Translations under genes and position numbers: made by a program
Notes under the pieces: model-generated
The model's database searches: none
Told to the model about the DNA's origin: nothing
Seen by the model: only the letters and a program-made list of their open reading frames with translations
In this document: one piece after another, positions 15,900 to 25,332 of the stretch
Layout of the letters: the number at the start of each line of letters is the position of its first letter
How positions within the stretch are numbered: position 1 is the first letter of the stretch
DNA from: JBBRVW01 sp038246545
Lineage (GTDB): Bacteria > Actinomycetota > Actinomycetes > JACCUZ01
Assembly: GCA_038246545.1 (NCBI GenBank)
Contig: JBBRVW010000032.1
Coordinates: 1-56,161 of the forward strand
Direction: 5' to 3'
Length of the DNA stretch: 56,161 nt

Positions 15900-16427
15900 A
15901 TGAAGGCACTGGAGGACGGCGAGTTCCGTGGGTTCGTCGCGGCCCGCGGGCACGCCCTCCTCCGCACCGCCTACCTGCTCACGGTTGACCAGCAGCTCGC
16001 GGAGGACCTGGTGCAGACCGCCCTGGAGAAGACCGTCCGGCACTGGGACTCCATCAGCGACTCCGCCGCGGTCGAGTCCTACGTCCGGCGCACGATGTAC
16101 CACGAGCAGGTCTCGACCTGGCGACGTCGCCGCGTCCGCGAGAACCTCTCCGCCACCGTCCCGGAGCCGCGGCGGGCACCCGACTCGACCGGCGCGATCG
16201 ACTCCGTCGGACTCCGGCTCGCGCTGCGCGACGCCCTGATGGAGCTCGGTCGCCGGCAGCGGACGGTCCTTGTCCTGCGGTACTTCGAGGACCTCACCGA
16301 GCAGCAGGTCGCCGACGAGCTGGGGATCACCGTGGGGGCCGTGAAGAGCCAGGCCCACCGGGCACTGGCTCACCTCCGTGCGGTCTGCGGCGACCTCGTG
16401 ACCGGCGCGGGAGGTGAGCACCCGTGA
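15900..16427 (+). CDS. SigE-family ECF sigma factor
   Basis: A 175-residue two-domain sigma factor. The sigma2 segment FRGFVAARGHALLRTAYLLT at residues 9-28 runs into QLAEDLVQTALEKTVRHW. Sigma4 lies at about 105-165, with RQRTVLVLRYFEDLTEQQVA and a helix-turn-helix reading LGITVGAVKSQAHRALAHLR. This matches the actinobacterial SigE-family pattern. Its stop overlaps the GTG of the next gene (GTGA), coupling it to the membrane protein that probably controls it. Confidence 0.9.
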   Translation: MKALEDGEFRGFVAARGHALLRTAYLLTVDQQLAEDLVQTALEKTVRHWDSISDSAAVESYVRRTMYHEQVSTWRRRRVRENLSATVPEPRRAPDSTGAIDSVGLRLALRDALMELGRRQRTVLVLRYFEDLTEQQVADELGITVGAVKSQAHRALAHLRAVCGDLVTGAGGEHP

Positions 16428-17530
16428 CGACACCCGTCGAGGACCTCCTGCGCGCCACGCTGCACGACCTGGCCGATCAGGCCCATCCCGCTCCGTTCCT
16501 GATCCGACTGGATGCCGGGTCGGCTCGGACCGCGCGGCGGCGACGCCGCGCACTGGTCGCCGTTGCCACCTCGATCGCGCTCATCGTCGCCGCCGGGTTC
16601 GTCCTGCGGCTCCGCACCGATCCGGCCACCATCATCGAGCCGGTCGTGCGCCCACCCAAGGTCCTCTCCGTGTCCGACGTCGAGAGCGGGAGCCCGGGCC
16701 GAGCGGACTTCAGTCTCCAGCTGGCGGCGGGTCCGGGCGGGGATGACCGCCCCTGGTCGACGTACGTCGTGCCGCCTGGCCAGAGCACTGCGGTGCGGCT
16801 GCCCTTCACCGCGAGAGTCCCGTCGGCGTGGTCGGAGATGCTCTCGGCGGACGGGACCCGCTACGTCTGGCAGAACGACACCTGGCTGGACCCGCGGCTG
16901 GAGATCATCGACCTCCGGAACGGCCGATCCGACGAGGTCGGGGGGTTCCTCGGCTACTGCCCCGAGCTGAGCCCCGACAACAGGACGGTCGCCGCGTTCA
17001 CGGACGCCGAGGTCGTGCTCGTAGACGTGGCGCCGGGCACCGCCTCGGCACTTCCGCAGGTCACCGCGAAGATCAGCCGGGTCGTCGACGAACCCTGCGG
17101 CGGCGCGCTCGCGTGGTCCCCGAGCGGTGATCGTCTCGCCGCGCGGGTGGCCGGCGGGACCTCGCTCGTCGACCGCAGCGGCGACCTCGTGCTCCGCGTC
17201 GACGGGCTGGTGCCGACCAACGGCTCGATGTCCTGGTCGCCGGACGGGCCGAGCATCCTGGTCTACGACGGCGACCGGTCTCGGTTCCAAACCGTCCGCT
17301 CCGACGACGGAGGCGTGGCGCCGCTCAGGACGCCCGCCGGCGCCGTGCGCCCGCTCGGCTGGGCGGGTTCGCGCATCGTCTGGCTTGCGGGTGCCTACGG
17401 GGACCAGAACCTGATCAGCACCGACCGGGACGGACGGGGCGCCCGGACCTGGATGCGCTTCGACGTCGGCGAGCTGCCCGTGAGGAACGTGCACTGGTCG
17501 GTCGACCTGCGAGGCACGGCAAGGGAGTAG
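16424..17530 (+). CDS. Membrane protein with TolB/WD40-like propeller, probable sigma partner
   Basis: A 368-residue protein. The N-terminal 40 residues are cytoplasmic and rich in Arg (TARRRRRALVAV), followed by one transmembrane helix at about 43-62. The outer part has repeated beta-propeller-like blades with SPDN, WSPSGDRLA, SWSPDGPSILVYDGD motifs. Such one-helix proteins encoded with SigE-family factors often act as anti-sigma or sensor proteins. No zinc-binding anti-sigma motif is seen, so the anti-sigma role is inferred only from the overlapping start codon and topology. Confidence 0.75.
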   Translation: MTTPVEDLLRATLHDLADQAHPAPFLIRLDAGSARTARRRRRALVAVATSIALIVAAGFVLRLRTDPATIIEPVVRPPKVLSVSDVESGSPGRADFSLQLAAGPGGDDRPWSTYVVPPGQSTAVRLPFTARVPSAWSEMLSADGTRYVWQNDTWLDPRLEIIDLRNGRSDEVGGFLGYCPELSPDNRTVAAFTDAEVVLVDVAPGTASALPQVTAKISRVVDEPCGGALAWSPSGDRLAARVAGGTSLVDRSGDLVLRVDGLVPTNGSMSWSPDGPSILVYDGDRSRFQTVRSDDGGVAPLRTPAGAVRPLGWAGSRIVWLAGAYGDQNLISTDRDGRGARTWMRFDVGELPVRNVHWSVDLRGTARE

Positions 17531-17594
17531 CCGGGCCGACGACCCTGACCGCGAGCCGGCCACTAGGTCACGGCGGCGGGACTACCGTGCGGTC

Positions 17595-18224
17595 ATGGCG
17601 ACCGCAGACCTCTGGCCCCTCACACACCGCGAGCGCGAGCGCTTTGCCGACCTTCTTGCGGCGCTGCGTCCCGACGAGTGGGCCGAGCCGTCGCTGGTCG
17701 ACGGCTGGACCGTGAAGGACGTCGTGGCTCACTGCCTGGCGACCGCGTACATGACGCCGGGGGCGTTCGCCCTGGGGATGGCCAGCACCGGCTTCCGGTT
17801 CCACGCGCTGTCCGAGAAGAACATCAGGAAGCACGGCGCCGGCAGCCCGGCCGAGCTCGTGGCCCGGACCCGGGAGTCGGCCGACCGGAGGACCGCGCCG
17901 CCCGGGCCGGCTCAGGTCCCCCTGACGGAAGTCGTCGTGCACTCCGAGGACGTCGCCCGCGCGCTCGGCCGGACCGTCGACCGCGCCCCGGAGGCGCTGG
18001 TGGCGAGCCTGGACTTCTACGTCCGGGCCCAGCCCCTCATCGGCGGCCGTGAGCGGGCGAAGGGTGTGCACCTGGTGGCGACCGACATCGGCTGGGAGCA
18101 CGGCGCCGGCTCGACGGTCTCCGGCCCCGCCATGGCGCTGCTGCTGGCGCTGTCCGGCCGGCGCGCCGGGTTGGGAGACCTGTCGGGCGACGGCCTGCCG
18201 GCGCTCACGACCCGGATGCCCTGA
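17595..18224 (+). CDS. Maleylpyruvate isomerase family mycothiol-dependent enzyme
   Basis: A 209-residue protein of the MDMPI/TIGR03083 type. The WTVKDVVAHCLAT segment near residues 38-50 and EVVVHSEDVARALG near 116-129 supply the histidines of the DinB-fold metal site. The C-terminal part (GVHLVATDIGWEHGAGSTVSGPAMALLLALSGR) is the accessory domain seen in this family. Such enzymes use mycothiol as cofactor. The actual substrate is unknown. It is a monocistronic plus-strand gene convergent with the exporter. Confidence 0.85.
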   Translation: MATADLWPLTHRERERFADLLAALRPDEWAEPSLVDGWTVKDVVAHCLATAYMTPGAFALGMASTGFRFHALSEKNIRKHGAGSPAELVARTRESADRRTAPPGPAQVPLTEVVVHSEDVARALGRTVDRAPEALVASLDFYVRAQPLIGGRERAKGVHLVATDIGWEHGAGSTVSGPAMALLLALSGRRAGLGDLSGDGLPALTTRMP

Positions 18225-18244
18225 CGCGGCTCCGAACCGGACTA

Positions 18245-19810
18245 TCAGCCGGCCGCTGAGGCGGCGTCGGCCGCCGCGGCGTCCAGCGGCTGGGTGCGGC
18301 GCGGCACCAGCCAGAGCGCGAGCGCCCCGGCGACAGCGGCGACCACGACGCCGAGGAACACGTGGTGCGAAGCGTCGTAGAGCGCCGACCGCACGAACGC
18401 CTCGGCGGCACCGCTCAGCCTGCCGTCGAGGGCCAGCCGCTCGGCGTCGGCGCTGTCGGGCAGCGAGCCCGCGACGGAGGCGGGCGGGCCGGCCAGCCGG
18501 TCGGACAGCGTCGCGTTCGCGATCGCACCGAAGACCGCGACACCCACGGCGCTGCCCAGGTTGCGGGAGAACATGTTGGTGCCGGTGACCACACCACGCC
18601 GCTGCCAGTCGACGACCGACTGGACCGCGACGATCGTGGGCGCGGACCAGAGACCGAGGCCCACGCCCACCACGAAGCAGGCGATCGCGACGGCGAGCAC
18701 CGACGAGTCGGCGGCCAACAGCGCGACCAGGACGGTGCCCGCGACGGCCACCACGCCCCCGATCAGGGCAGTGTCCCGGAACCCGATGCGCAGGTAGAGC
18801 CGCCCCGAGAGCGCCGCGGCGATCGGCCAGCCCAGCGTCATCGCGGCCAGCGCGAAGCCGGCGACCAGCGCCCCGGTGCCGAGCACGCCCTGGGCGTACG
18901 TCGGCACGTAGGAGCTGAGCCCGATCAGCGTCACGCCGATCGCCATCGACGCGAGGTTGCCGCCGACGAGCACCCGGTGGCTGAAGACCCACAGCGGGAG
19001 CACCGGCTCGGCCGCCTGACGCTCGACGAGCACGAAGGCCACCAGTGAGCCGGCGCCGACGACGAAGACCGCGACGCCGGTCGCCGAGCCCCAGCCCCAG
19101 GCGACGCCGCCCTCGAGCAGGCCGAGGATGACCAGGCTGCAGCCGGCGGTCAGCAGCGCTGCCCCGAGGACGTCGAAGTCGTGCTTGCGGCGCTCGACCT
19201 GCTCGTGGAAGGAGCGCCAGAGCATCCAGACCGTGACGGCGCCGACGGGCAGGTTGATGAAGAAGATCCAGCGCCAGCTGAGGTACTCGGAGAACACCCC
19301 GCCCAGGGTCGGGCCGATGACGGACGACAGTCCCCAGACGCTGGCTACGTAGCCCTGCACCCGGGCCCGCTCCGGCACCGAGTAGAGGTCGCCGATGATC
19401 GTGATGGTCACGGGCAGCACAGCGCCGGCGCCGATGCCCTGCACGGCGCGCGCCACGATCAGCGTGGGCATGCTCCACGCGACCCCGCACAGCACCGAGC
19501 CGAGCAGGAAGATGCCGATGCCCAGGAAGAGCACCGGCTTGCGGCCGATGACGTCGGAGGCCTTGCCGTACAGCGGCGTCGTCACGGCCTGGGTGAGCAG
19601 GTAGATCGAGAACAGCCAGGGGAACTGCGTGAACCCGCCGACGTCCCGGACGATCGAGGGCACGGCGGTGGCGATGATCGTGGCGTCGAGCGCCACCAGC
19701 GCGGTGGCCAGCATCACCCCGATGAGCACCGGACCGCGTTCCGAGCGGAAGCCGATGCCGGCCGGCTTCTCCGGCGCGCCGGCCTCGGGGGTGTCTCCGG
19801 TGGTCGTCAT
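18245..19810 (-). CDS. DHA2-family (EmrB/QacA-like) MFS drug exporter
   Basis: A 521-residue permease with about 14 predicted helices. TM1 contains LVALDATIIATAVPSI with the motif-D1 Asp; ASDVIGRKPVL is motif A; GLSSVIGPTLGGVF is the antiporter motif C. A short linker before the last helix is rich in Ala and Asp. Proton-coupled export of lipophilic compounds is the family role. The ATG at 19810 was preferred; a GTG four codons upstream is an alternative. It follows the MarR gene by 57 bases on the same strand, the usual arrangement of a repressor with its pump. Confidence 0.9.
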   Translation of the reverse strand: MTTTGDTPEAGAPEKPAGIGFRSERGPVLIGVMLATALVALDATIIATAVPSIVRDVGGFTQFPWLFSIYLLTQAVTTPLYGKASDVIGRKPVLFLGIGIFLLGSVLCGVAWSMPTLIVARAVQGIGAGAVLPVTITIIGDLYSVPERARVQGYVASVWGLSSVIGPTLGGVFSEYLSWRWIFFINLPVGAVTVWMLWRSFHEQVERRKHDFDVLGAALLTAGCSLVILGLLEGGVAWGWGSATGVAVFVVGAGSLVAFVLVERQAAEPVLPLWVFSHRVLVGGNLASMAIGVTLIGLSSYVPTYAQGVLGTGALVAGFALAAMTLGWPIAAALSGRLYLRIGFRDTALIGGVVAVAGTVLVALLAADSSVLAVAIACFVVGVGLGLWSAPTIVAVQSVVDWQRRGVVTGTNMFSRNLGSAVGVAVFGAIANATLSDRLAGPPASVAGSLPDSADAERLALDGRLSGAAEAFVRSALYDASHHVFLGVVVAAVAGALALWLVPRRTQPLDAAAADAASAAG

Positions 19811-19867
19811 CCCACGTGCCAACCCACGAGGCGCCGGATCCCTTCCCGGCTCCGGGCGGCGGCCCCG

Positions 19868-20320
19868 TCAGTCGCCGGGCTCGCGGCCGAGCGCCGCGTC
19901 CATCTGGGTGTTGAAGCGGCCGAGCAGCTCCGCGAACGTGGCCACCTCGGACTCCGGCCAGCGGTCCAGCTGCTCGCGCACCAGGCGACGGCGGCCGTCG
20001 CGCGCCTGGGCCAGACGCTTGCGTCCCTCACCGGTCACCACCAGGAGCTGCGCCCGGCCGTCGTCCGGGTCCGGCTCGCGGGCCACCAGGGCGGTGCGCT
20101 CCAGCAGCTGGACCTGCCGGCTGATGGCGCCCTTGTCGATGCCGAAGTAGTCGGACAGGTCGCTGGCGCGCACCGCGCCGAGCTCGTCGACGCGCGACAG
20201 GAGTGCGTACGCCGCCGGCTGGAGGTCCGGGTGCACCTCCGTCGCGACATCACGGTTCCAGGCGCGGGCCCGCCGCAGCAGGACTGCCAGCTCGCGCTCC
20301 ACCTCGCCGTACGACGCCAC
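19868..20320 (-). CDS. MarR-family transcriptional regulator
   Basis: A 150-residue winged-helix protein with a GTG start. The recognition region is GAVRASDLSDYFGIDKGAISRQVQLLERTAL at about residues 48-78, followed by the wing VAREPDPDDGRAQLLVVT with the typical DxRxxxxxLT-like pattern. The N- and C-terminal helices form the dimer interface. It probably represses its own operon with the exporter and releases on binding a small lipophilic ligand. Confidence 0.9.
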   Translation of the reverse strand: MASYGEVERELAVLLRRARAWNRDVATEVHPDLQPAAYALLSRVDELGAVRASDLSDYFGIDKGAISRQVQLLERTALVAREPDPDDGRAQLLVVTGEGRKRLAQARDGRRRLVREQLDRWPESEVATFAELLGRFNTQMDAALGREPGD

Positions 20321-20420
20321 GGGGCCAGCCTGTCATCCACGAGGGGCCGGGGCCACGACCTCGCTGTCCGCAGGCATCTCGAGGTCGAGCGTCTGCCGCC
20401 GCGTCCTCCCTCACGGCGTG

Positions 20421-20438
20421 GATCACGTGGACGTGATC
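20421..20438. repeat. Perfect 8-bp inverted repeat GATCACGT/ACGTGATC
   Basis: The 18-base hairpin GATCACGTGGACGTGATC lies in the region shared by the divergent MarR and helicase genes. Its arms match the inner stems of the 9621 and 9683 elements except for a paired change at the closing base pair (G-C to T-A). It may be an operator or a member of a dispersed hairpin family. Confidence 0.55.
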
Positions 20439-20614
20439 AACGGCCACCGGACGTGGTGATCTCACCGGGCCCGGTCGTCGTTCGCCGCAGACCGTCGGTC
20501 GCGCTCGAACCCGGGCTCAGGCATCGAGGTGTCACCGTGATGAAGAACTCGGGGGTCGAGGAAAGGCGGCGGGGGAGCGGCCTGCCAGGGCAGCACCCTC
20601 CGGCGTCGGGCAGG

Positions 20615-23185
20615 ATGGCTGCTCCCATGTCGCCGACTCCCCTGCTCGCCCGGCTGCCAGACGCCGACGGTCCCGATGCGGCGTTCGACGCGTTCGCGAG
20701 CTGGGCGTCCGGAGCGGGCCTGGACCTCTACCCGGCGCAGACCGAGGCGCTGATCGAGCTGGTCTCCGGCAGCAACGTCGTGCTGGCGACCCCGACCGGC
20801 TCCGGCAAGAGCCTGGTCGCGACCGGAGCCATCTTCGCGGCGTACGCCGAGGGCCGGCGGGCCGTCTGGACGGCCCCCATCAAGGCGCTGGTGTCGGAGA
20901 AGTTCTTCGCACTCATCGACGTCTTCGGCGCGGAGAACGTCGGCATGCTGACGGGAGACGCAGCGGTGAACCCGGACGCGCCGATCCTCACCGCCACCGC
21001 CGAGGTGGTCGCCAACTACGCGCTGCGGGACGGGCCGGCGTCGGACCTCGGGCTCGTCGTGATGGACGAGTTCCACTACTACTCCGACCCCGAGCGCGGC
21101 TGGGCCTGGCAGGTGCCGCTGCTCGAGCTCACCCGCGCGCAGTTCCTGCTCATGTCGGCCACCCTCGGCGACGTCACCTTCTTCCGCGACGACCTCGCCC
21201 GGCGCACCGGGCGCACGACCGCCGTCGTCGAGTCGGTCGACCGGCCGGTGCCGCTGTCGTACTACTACGCCAAGACCCCTGTGCACGAGACGCTCGAGGA
21301 GCTGCTCAGCACCGACCGCGCACCCGTCTACGTCGTGCACCCCACCCAGGCCGGGGCGCTGGAGCGCGCCCAGGCGCTGACGAGCATCAACGTCGCGAGC
21401 CGCGCGCAGCGCGACGAGATCGCGGCTGCGCTCGGCGCCTTCCGGTTCCGGTCCGGCTTCGGGAGCACGCTGTCGCGGCTGGTGCGGCACGGCGTCGGCG
21501 TACATCACGCCGGCCTGCTCCCCCGCTACCGGCGGCTGGTCGAGACGCTGGCCCAGGCCGGGCTGCTCAAGGTCGTGTGCGGCACCGACACCCTCGGCGT
21601 CGGCATCAACGTGCCGATCCGCACCGTGCTCATGACGTCGCTGTCGAAGTACGACGGCCACCGGGTGCGGCACCTCACGGCCCGAGAGTTCCACCAGGTC
21701 GCCGGCCGGGCCGGCCGCGCCGGCTACGACACGGCCGGGACCGTCGTGGTGCAGGCACCTGACCACGACGTCGAGAACGAGCGGCGACGGCTCAAGGCCG
21801 GCGACGACCCGAAGAAGCTCAAGAAGCTGGTCCGCACGAAGGCGCCCGAAGGCTTCGTGTCCTGGGGCGAGCCGACCTTCGAGCGGCTGGTGGCCGCTCC
21901 CCCGGAGCAGCTGCGGTCCAGCTTCCGCGTCACCCACGCCATGCTGCTCAACGTCCTGGCCCGGCCGGGCGACCCCTACCTCGCGATGCGGCACCTGCTC
22001 GAGGACAACCACGAGCCGCGGGCCGAGCAGCGGGGGCACATCCTGCACGCGATCGCGATCTTCCGCGCACTGGTCGCCGGCGGCGTGGTGCAACGCGTCG
22101 ACCCTCCGGAGCCGGACGGCAGACGCTGGGCGCTCACCGTCGACCTGCAGCCTGACTTCGCCCTCAACCAGCCGCTCTCACCGTTCGCCGTGGCTGCGCT
22201 GGACCTGCTCGACCGGGAGTCACCGACGTACCCGTTGGACGTGCTGTCGGTGGTGGAGTCGACGGTCGAGGACCCGCGACAGGTCGTGGCGGCTCAGCGC
22301 AGCAAGGCGCGCGGTGAGGCGGTGGCTGCGATGAAGGCCGAGGGCATCGAGTACGAGGAGCGGATGGAGCTGCTCGAGGACGTTACCTACCCACAGCCGC
22401 TTGCCGAGCTGCTCGGGCACGCCTACGACGCCTACCGCCAGGGCCACCCGTGGGTGTCCGACTACGAGCTCAAGCCGAAGTCGGTGGCCCGCGACATGAG
22501 CGAGCGGGCCATGACGTTCACCGAGTACGTCGGCTTCTACAACCTCGCCCGGTCCGAGGGACTCGTGCTGCGCTACCTCGCTGACTCCTACAAGGCGCTG
22601 CGCCAGACGGTGCCGGACTCCGCGCGCACCGAGGAGCTGCGGGACCTCACCGAGTGGCTCGGCGAGCTGGTACGGCAGGTCGACTCCAGCCTGCTCGACG
22701 AGTGGGAGCGGCTGACGTCACCCGGCGAAGACGTCGACGAGCGCGCCCTGGTGCGCGACGACAAGCCGCCGGCCGTCACGTCCAACACGCGGGCCTTCCG
22801 GGTGCTGGTCCGCAACGCGATGTTCCGCCGGGTCGAGCTGGCCGCGCTGCGCCGCTACGACCTGCTCGGCGAGCTGGACGCCGAGGCCGGAATCGACGCC
22901 GACACGTGGGCGGAGGCGATGGCCGGCTACTGGGCGGACCACGACACGCTGTCCACCGACGCGGATGCCCGCGGGCCGGCGCTGCTGCGGGTCGCCGAGG
23001 GGGCGTCGGCGTGGACGGTGCGCCAGACCTTCCACGACCCCGCCGGCGACCACGACTGGGGCATCTCGGCCCGGGTCGACCTCGCCGCGTCGGACGAGGC
23101 GGGTGCTGCCGTCGTCACGGTCACCGCCGTCGACCGTCTCGACGGCGCGTGGATCGCCGACGAGCCGGACGGCCTCGACGCCTGA
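20615..23185 (+). CDS. DEAD/DEAH-box helicase, DUF3516 family (Ski2/Mtr4-like)
   Basis: An 856-residue helicase. Walker A ATPTGSGKS is at 58-66, the Walker B DEFH at 151-154 (DEFH rather than DEAH, as in this family), SAT at 181-183, and motif VI HQVAGRAGRAGYDT near 365. The C-terminal half is the DUF3516 region, with ERAMTFTEYVGFYNLARSEGLVLRYLADSYKAL near 630-660. Role is probably RNA processing or decay. Two ATG codons (20615 and 20627) are in frame; 20615 is used here. Downstream, 32 bases away, is the cold-shock-like gene. Confidence 0.88.
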   Translation: MAAPMSPTPLLARLPDADGPDAAFDAFASWASGAGLDLYPAQTEALIELVSGSNVVLATPTGSGKSLVATGAIFAAYAEGRRAVWTAPIKALVSEKFFALIDVFGAENVGMLTGDAAVNPDAPILTATAEVVANYALRDGPASDLGLVVMDEFHYYSDPERGWAWQVPLLELTRAQFLLMSATLGDVTFFRDDLARRTGRTTAVVESVDRPVPLSYYYAKTPVHETLEELLSTDRAPVYVVHPTQAGALERAQALTSINVASRAQRDEIAAALGAFRFRSGFGSTLSRLVRHGVGVHHAGLLPRYRRLVETLAQAGLLKVVCGTDTLGVGINVPIRTVLMTSLSKYDGHRVRHLTAREFHQVAGRAGRAGYDTAGTVVVQAPDHDVENERRRLKAGDDPKKLKKLVRTKAPEGFVSWGEPTFERLVAAPPEQLRSSFRVTHAMLLNVLARPGDPYLAMRHLLEDNHEPRAEQRGHILHAIAIFRALVAGGVVQRVDPPEPDGRRWALTVDLQPDFALNQPLSPFAVAALDLLDRESPTYPLDVLSVVESTVEDPRQVVAAQRSKARGEAVAAMKAEGIEYEERMELLEDVTYPQPLAELLGHAYDAYRQGHPWVSDYELKPKSVARDMSERAMTFTEYVGFYNLARSEGLVLRYLADSYKALRQTVPDSARTEELRDLTEWLGELVRQVDSSLLDEWERLTSPGEDVDERALVRDDKPPAVTSNTRAFRVLVRNAMFRRVELAALRRYDLLGELDAEAGIDADTWAEAMAGYWADHDTLSTDADARGPALLRVAEGASAWTVRQTFHDPAGDHDWGISARVDLAASDEAGAAVVTVTAVDRLDGAWIADEPDGLDA

Positions 23186-23217
23186 CGCCGGGACCTCCGT
23201 CGGTGCATGATCGGGAG

Positions 23218-23520
23218 GTGGCCGACGGGACCGTGCGGGTGTGGCACGACGAGCTGGGCTGGGGCGTGCTCGACGCCCACGAGACGCCCGGCGGCTGCTG
23301 GGCGCACTTCTCGCAGCTCGTCATGCCGGGCTATGCCGCACTCACTCCCGGCCAGCCCGTCTCGTTCAGGTACGAGGAAGCAGACCAGGGCGGCTTCTCC
23401 TACCGCGCCGTCTCGGTCCGGCCCGACGGCGTCGACCCGTCGTACGTCCCCGACCCGCCGACAGACAGCGAGGCGTACCGCAGCACGCTGACGATCACCG
23501 CGGACGAGCCCGCCAGCTGA
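23218..23520 (+). CDS. Cold-shock-domain-like protein
   Basis: A 100-residue protein whose first 65 residues resemble an OB-fold cold-shock domain: DGTVRVWHDELGWGVLDAHETPGGCWAHFSQL corresponds to the GxVKWFNxxKGFGFI...DVFVHFS pattern. The aromatic RNP residues are only partly kept. The GTG at 23218 gives MADGTVRVW, the start expected by family similarity, though the purine run GGGAGG lies directly against it. An in-frame GTG at 23203 is the alternative. A nucleic-acid-binding role is likely, next to a helicase. Confidence 0.75.
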   Translation: MADGTVRVWHDELGWGVLDAHETPGGCWAHFSQLVMPGYAALTPGQPVSFRYEEADQGGFSYRAVSVRPDGVDPSYVPDPPTDSEAYRSTLTITADEPAS

Positions 23521-23542
23521 TGCCGGCCGTCGGAGCGACCCA

Positions 23543-24319
23543 TCAGCCGGTGCGGAGGCCGCCGTTGCTGTAGAGCAGCTGCCCGTTGATCCAGGCTCCC
23601 TGGTCGGAGAGCAGGAAGCGGACCAGGTTCGCCGTGTCGTCGGGAGTGCCCAGCCGCCCGGCGGGCGTCTCAGCGACGCCGAGCGCCCGGATCTCGTCGG
23701 CCATCCACCCGGTGTCGATGGGTCCGGGGTTGATGACGTTGGCCCGCACCCGGAGGTCCGACAGCTCGGAGGCCGCTGCGATGACGAGGCGGTCGAGGGC
23801 GCCCTTGCTCGCGCCGTACGGCGTGTTGTTCGCCGTGTGGTCGCTGGTGAGCGCGACGATCCGGCCACGCACGGCGTCGTCGCCCACGACGTCGGGCAAC
23901 TGCTCGGCGAACGCCTTGATGAGCAGCCAGGTGGCGCGGGCGTTGACGTCGAAGTGCCGGTCCCAGCTCTCGACGGTGGTGGTCCGGATCGAGCTGTCGA
24001 CGGACTCGCAGTGAGACATCACCAGGCCGGTGAGCGGTCCGAGCCGCTCTGCCGCGGACCTGACGAGCTGCTGGGGCACCTCGGGGTCGGCGAGGTCGCC
24101 GGGGAGCAGGACGACCCTGCGCCCCAGGGCGCGGCACTGCTCGGCGACCATCTCCGGGTCGTCGGGTGAGCGTTCGTACCCGAGCCGGTCGTCGTAGGGC
24201 GTCCAGTACGCCAGCGCGAGGTCCCAGCCGTCCCGGGCCAGCCCGAGAGCCAGGCCGGTCCCGATCGAGCGCTCTCGGCCGACACCGGTCACCAGAGCAG
24301 TGCGCACCTCCATGGCCAT
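23543..24319 (-). CDS. SDR family oxidoreductase
   Basis: A 258-residue Rossmann-fold protein. The cofactor segment TALVTGVGRERSIGTGLALGLA is the divergent glycine motif of SDRs that act on less usual substrates (enoyl-reductase-like spacing). The catalytic pattern is SDHTANNTPYGASKGALDRL near 170-190, with Y-x-x-x-K; the Ser is replaced or shifted within the SDH segment. The C-terminus DQGAWINGQLLYSNGGL is the usual SDR tail. The first of two close ATG codons (24319, 24313) was chosen. The substrate is unknown. Confidence 0.85.
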   Translation of the reverse strand: MAMEVRTALVTGVGRERSIGTGLALGLARDGWDLALAYWTPYDDRLGYERSPDDPEMVAEQCRALGRRVVLLPGDLADPEVPQQLVRSAAERLGPLTGLVMSHCESVDSSIRTTTVESWDRHFDVNARATWLLIKAFAEQLPDVVGDDAVRGRIVALTSDHTANNTPYGASKGALDRLVIAAASELSDLRVRANVINPGPIDTGWMADEIRALGVAETPAGRLGTPDDTANLVRFLLSDQGAWINGQLLYSNGGLRTG

Positions 24320-24517
24320 CCGGACATGGTCACAAACGTGCGCCGCCGACCTCCACCCGGGACGCCCCACCGACCAGAGTGAACCCACCGCGCGCCCGCT
24401 CGGTGCGACACCAAGTCCCGTGAGGAGTCGATGCGGCCGGTGACGCAGTCCGTTGGCGCGGCCACCGTGCGTCGTGATGGCACCTTCGCGACAACGGCCG
24501 AGGCGCCGAAGGTGGTG

Positions 24518-24907
24518 TCACCCGGAGGGGCGAGCTGACGCGTCGACATTGATGGTGAGCGGACCGGTGCCGGAACGGGCGACCACCTCTTGCGAAGGGG
24601 TCGACCCCGGATTGATCTCTCGGTGCACGACGTGTCGGGCGATGTGGACGAAGTCACCGGGTCCGGCGTCGACGGCCCGGGCGCCGCCGGGGCCGAACTC
24701 GATGCGAACGGTGCCGTCGACGACGTAGACGGAGGTGTCGTGGTCGCCGTGGTGGTGCCAGCCGGACGTCACTCCGGGGTCAGTGCGCACCAGCCCAGAC
24801 CAGAGTCCGTGGACGTCGATGGCTTGCTCGCGCACCTTGCCCGGTGTCGGGTCAGCGACGCGACGGTCCGCGGGATGGAAACACGTGACCTCGTCCGGGT
24901 CGCTCAT
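24518..24907 (-). CDS. Cupin-domain protein
   Basis: A 129-residue single cupin. Motif 1 is GWHHHGDHDTSVYVVDGTVRIEFG near residues 49-72, with the HxH and Glu-like ligand set, and motif 2 is GPGDFVHIARHVVHREINP near 82-100. The metal-binding His and Asp/Glu pattern is intact, so an enzyme or small-molecule binding role is possible. A possible stem (CACCTTCG/CGAAGGTG, 24481-24514) lies just beyond its stop codon. No operon partner. Confidence 0.85.
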   Translation of the reverse strand: MSDPDEVTCFHPADRRVADPTPGKVREQAIDVHGLWSGLVRTDPGVTSGWHHHGDHDTSVYVVDGTVRIEFGPGGARAVDAGPGDFVHIARHVVHREINPGSTPSQEVVARSGTGPLTINVDASARPSG

Positions 24908-25332
24908 CGCACTGTCACTCCCTTGTCGGTGCTTGCCAGGCTATGCCGCTGGTGCTGGTCGGTGGGAGGGCCGACCTCGGGCGCGATCGCTCACCAGGGG
25001 ACAGGGAGGCCGTGGATCGTGGGCCGAGCCCGCCCGCCGCAGCAGCGCGGGGTCGCTGTGCAGCCGTGGGCGGGACTCCCACCGGCGACGACGCGAGGGA
25101 GCTGGAGCGCCGCCGTGGGGCGCGGGTACGCCCTCGCGCATGTCGCGAAGAGTGTGGCCGAGAAGTGCTTGAGTCGGCACCTAGCGGCCCGCGCTGGCGA
25201 ACGTCCATGGCTCGGCCACCCGCTGGACGCGTCCCCGGGCTAGCGATCGACTCGGGCACCTACCGAGAGTCCCCGCCAGCCGCTACCGGCGAAACTGTGG
25301 TTCAGTCGGGCTACAAGGAGACGGAGGCCGAG
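24908..25332. other. 425-bp stretch without a recognisable gene
   Basis: Open frames cross it on both strands, but none has a ribosome binding site with a plausible product. It forms the shared upstream region of the cupin gene and the VOC gene. Base composition falls towards the right end, where the lower-GC segment begins. Confidence 0.6.

Noticed and set aside
19181..20614. An upstream extension of the helicase gene running back through the exporter and MarR genes
   Set aside because: It is antisense to two well-recognised minus-strand genes and carries no family sequence; the helicase starts at 20615 or 20627.
24943..25332. An N-terminal extension of the VOC gene
   Set aside because: The extension has no domain and a good ribosome binding site precedes the ATG at 25333.
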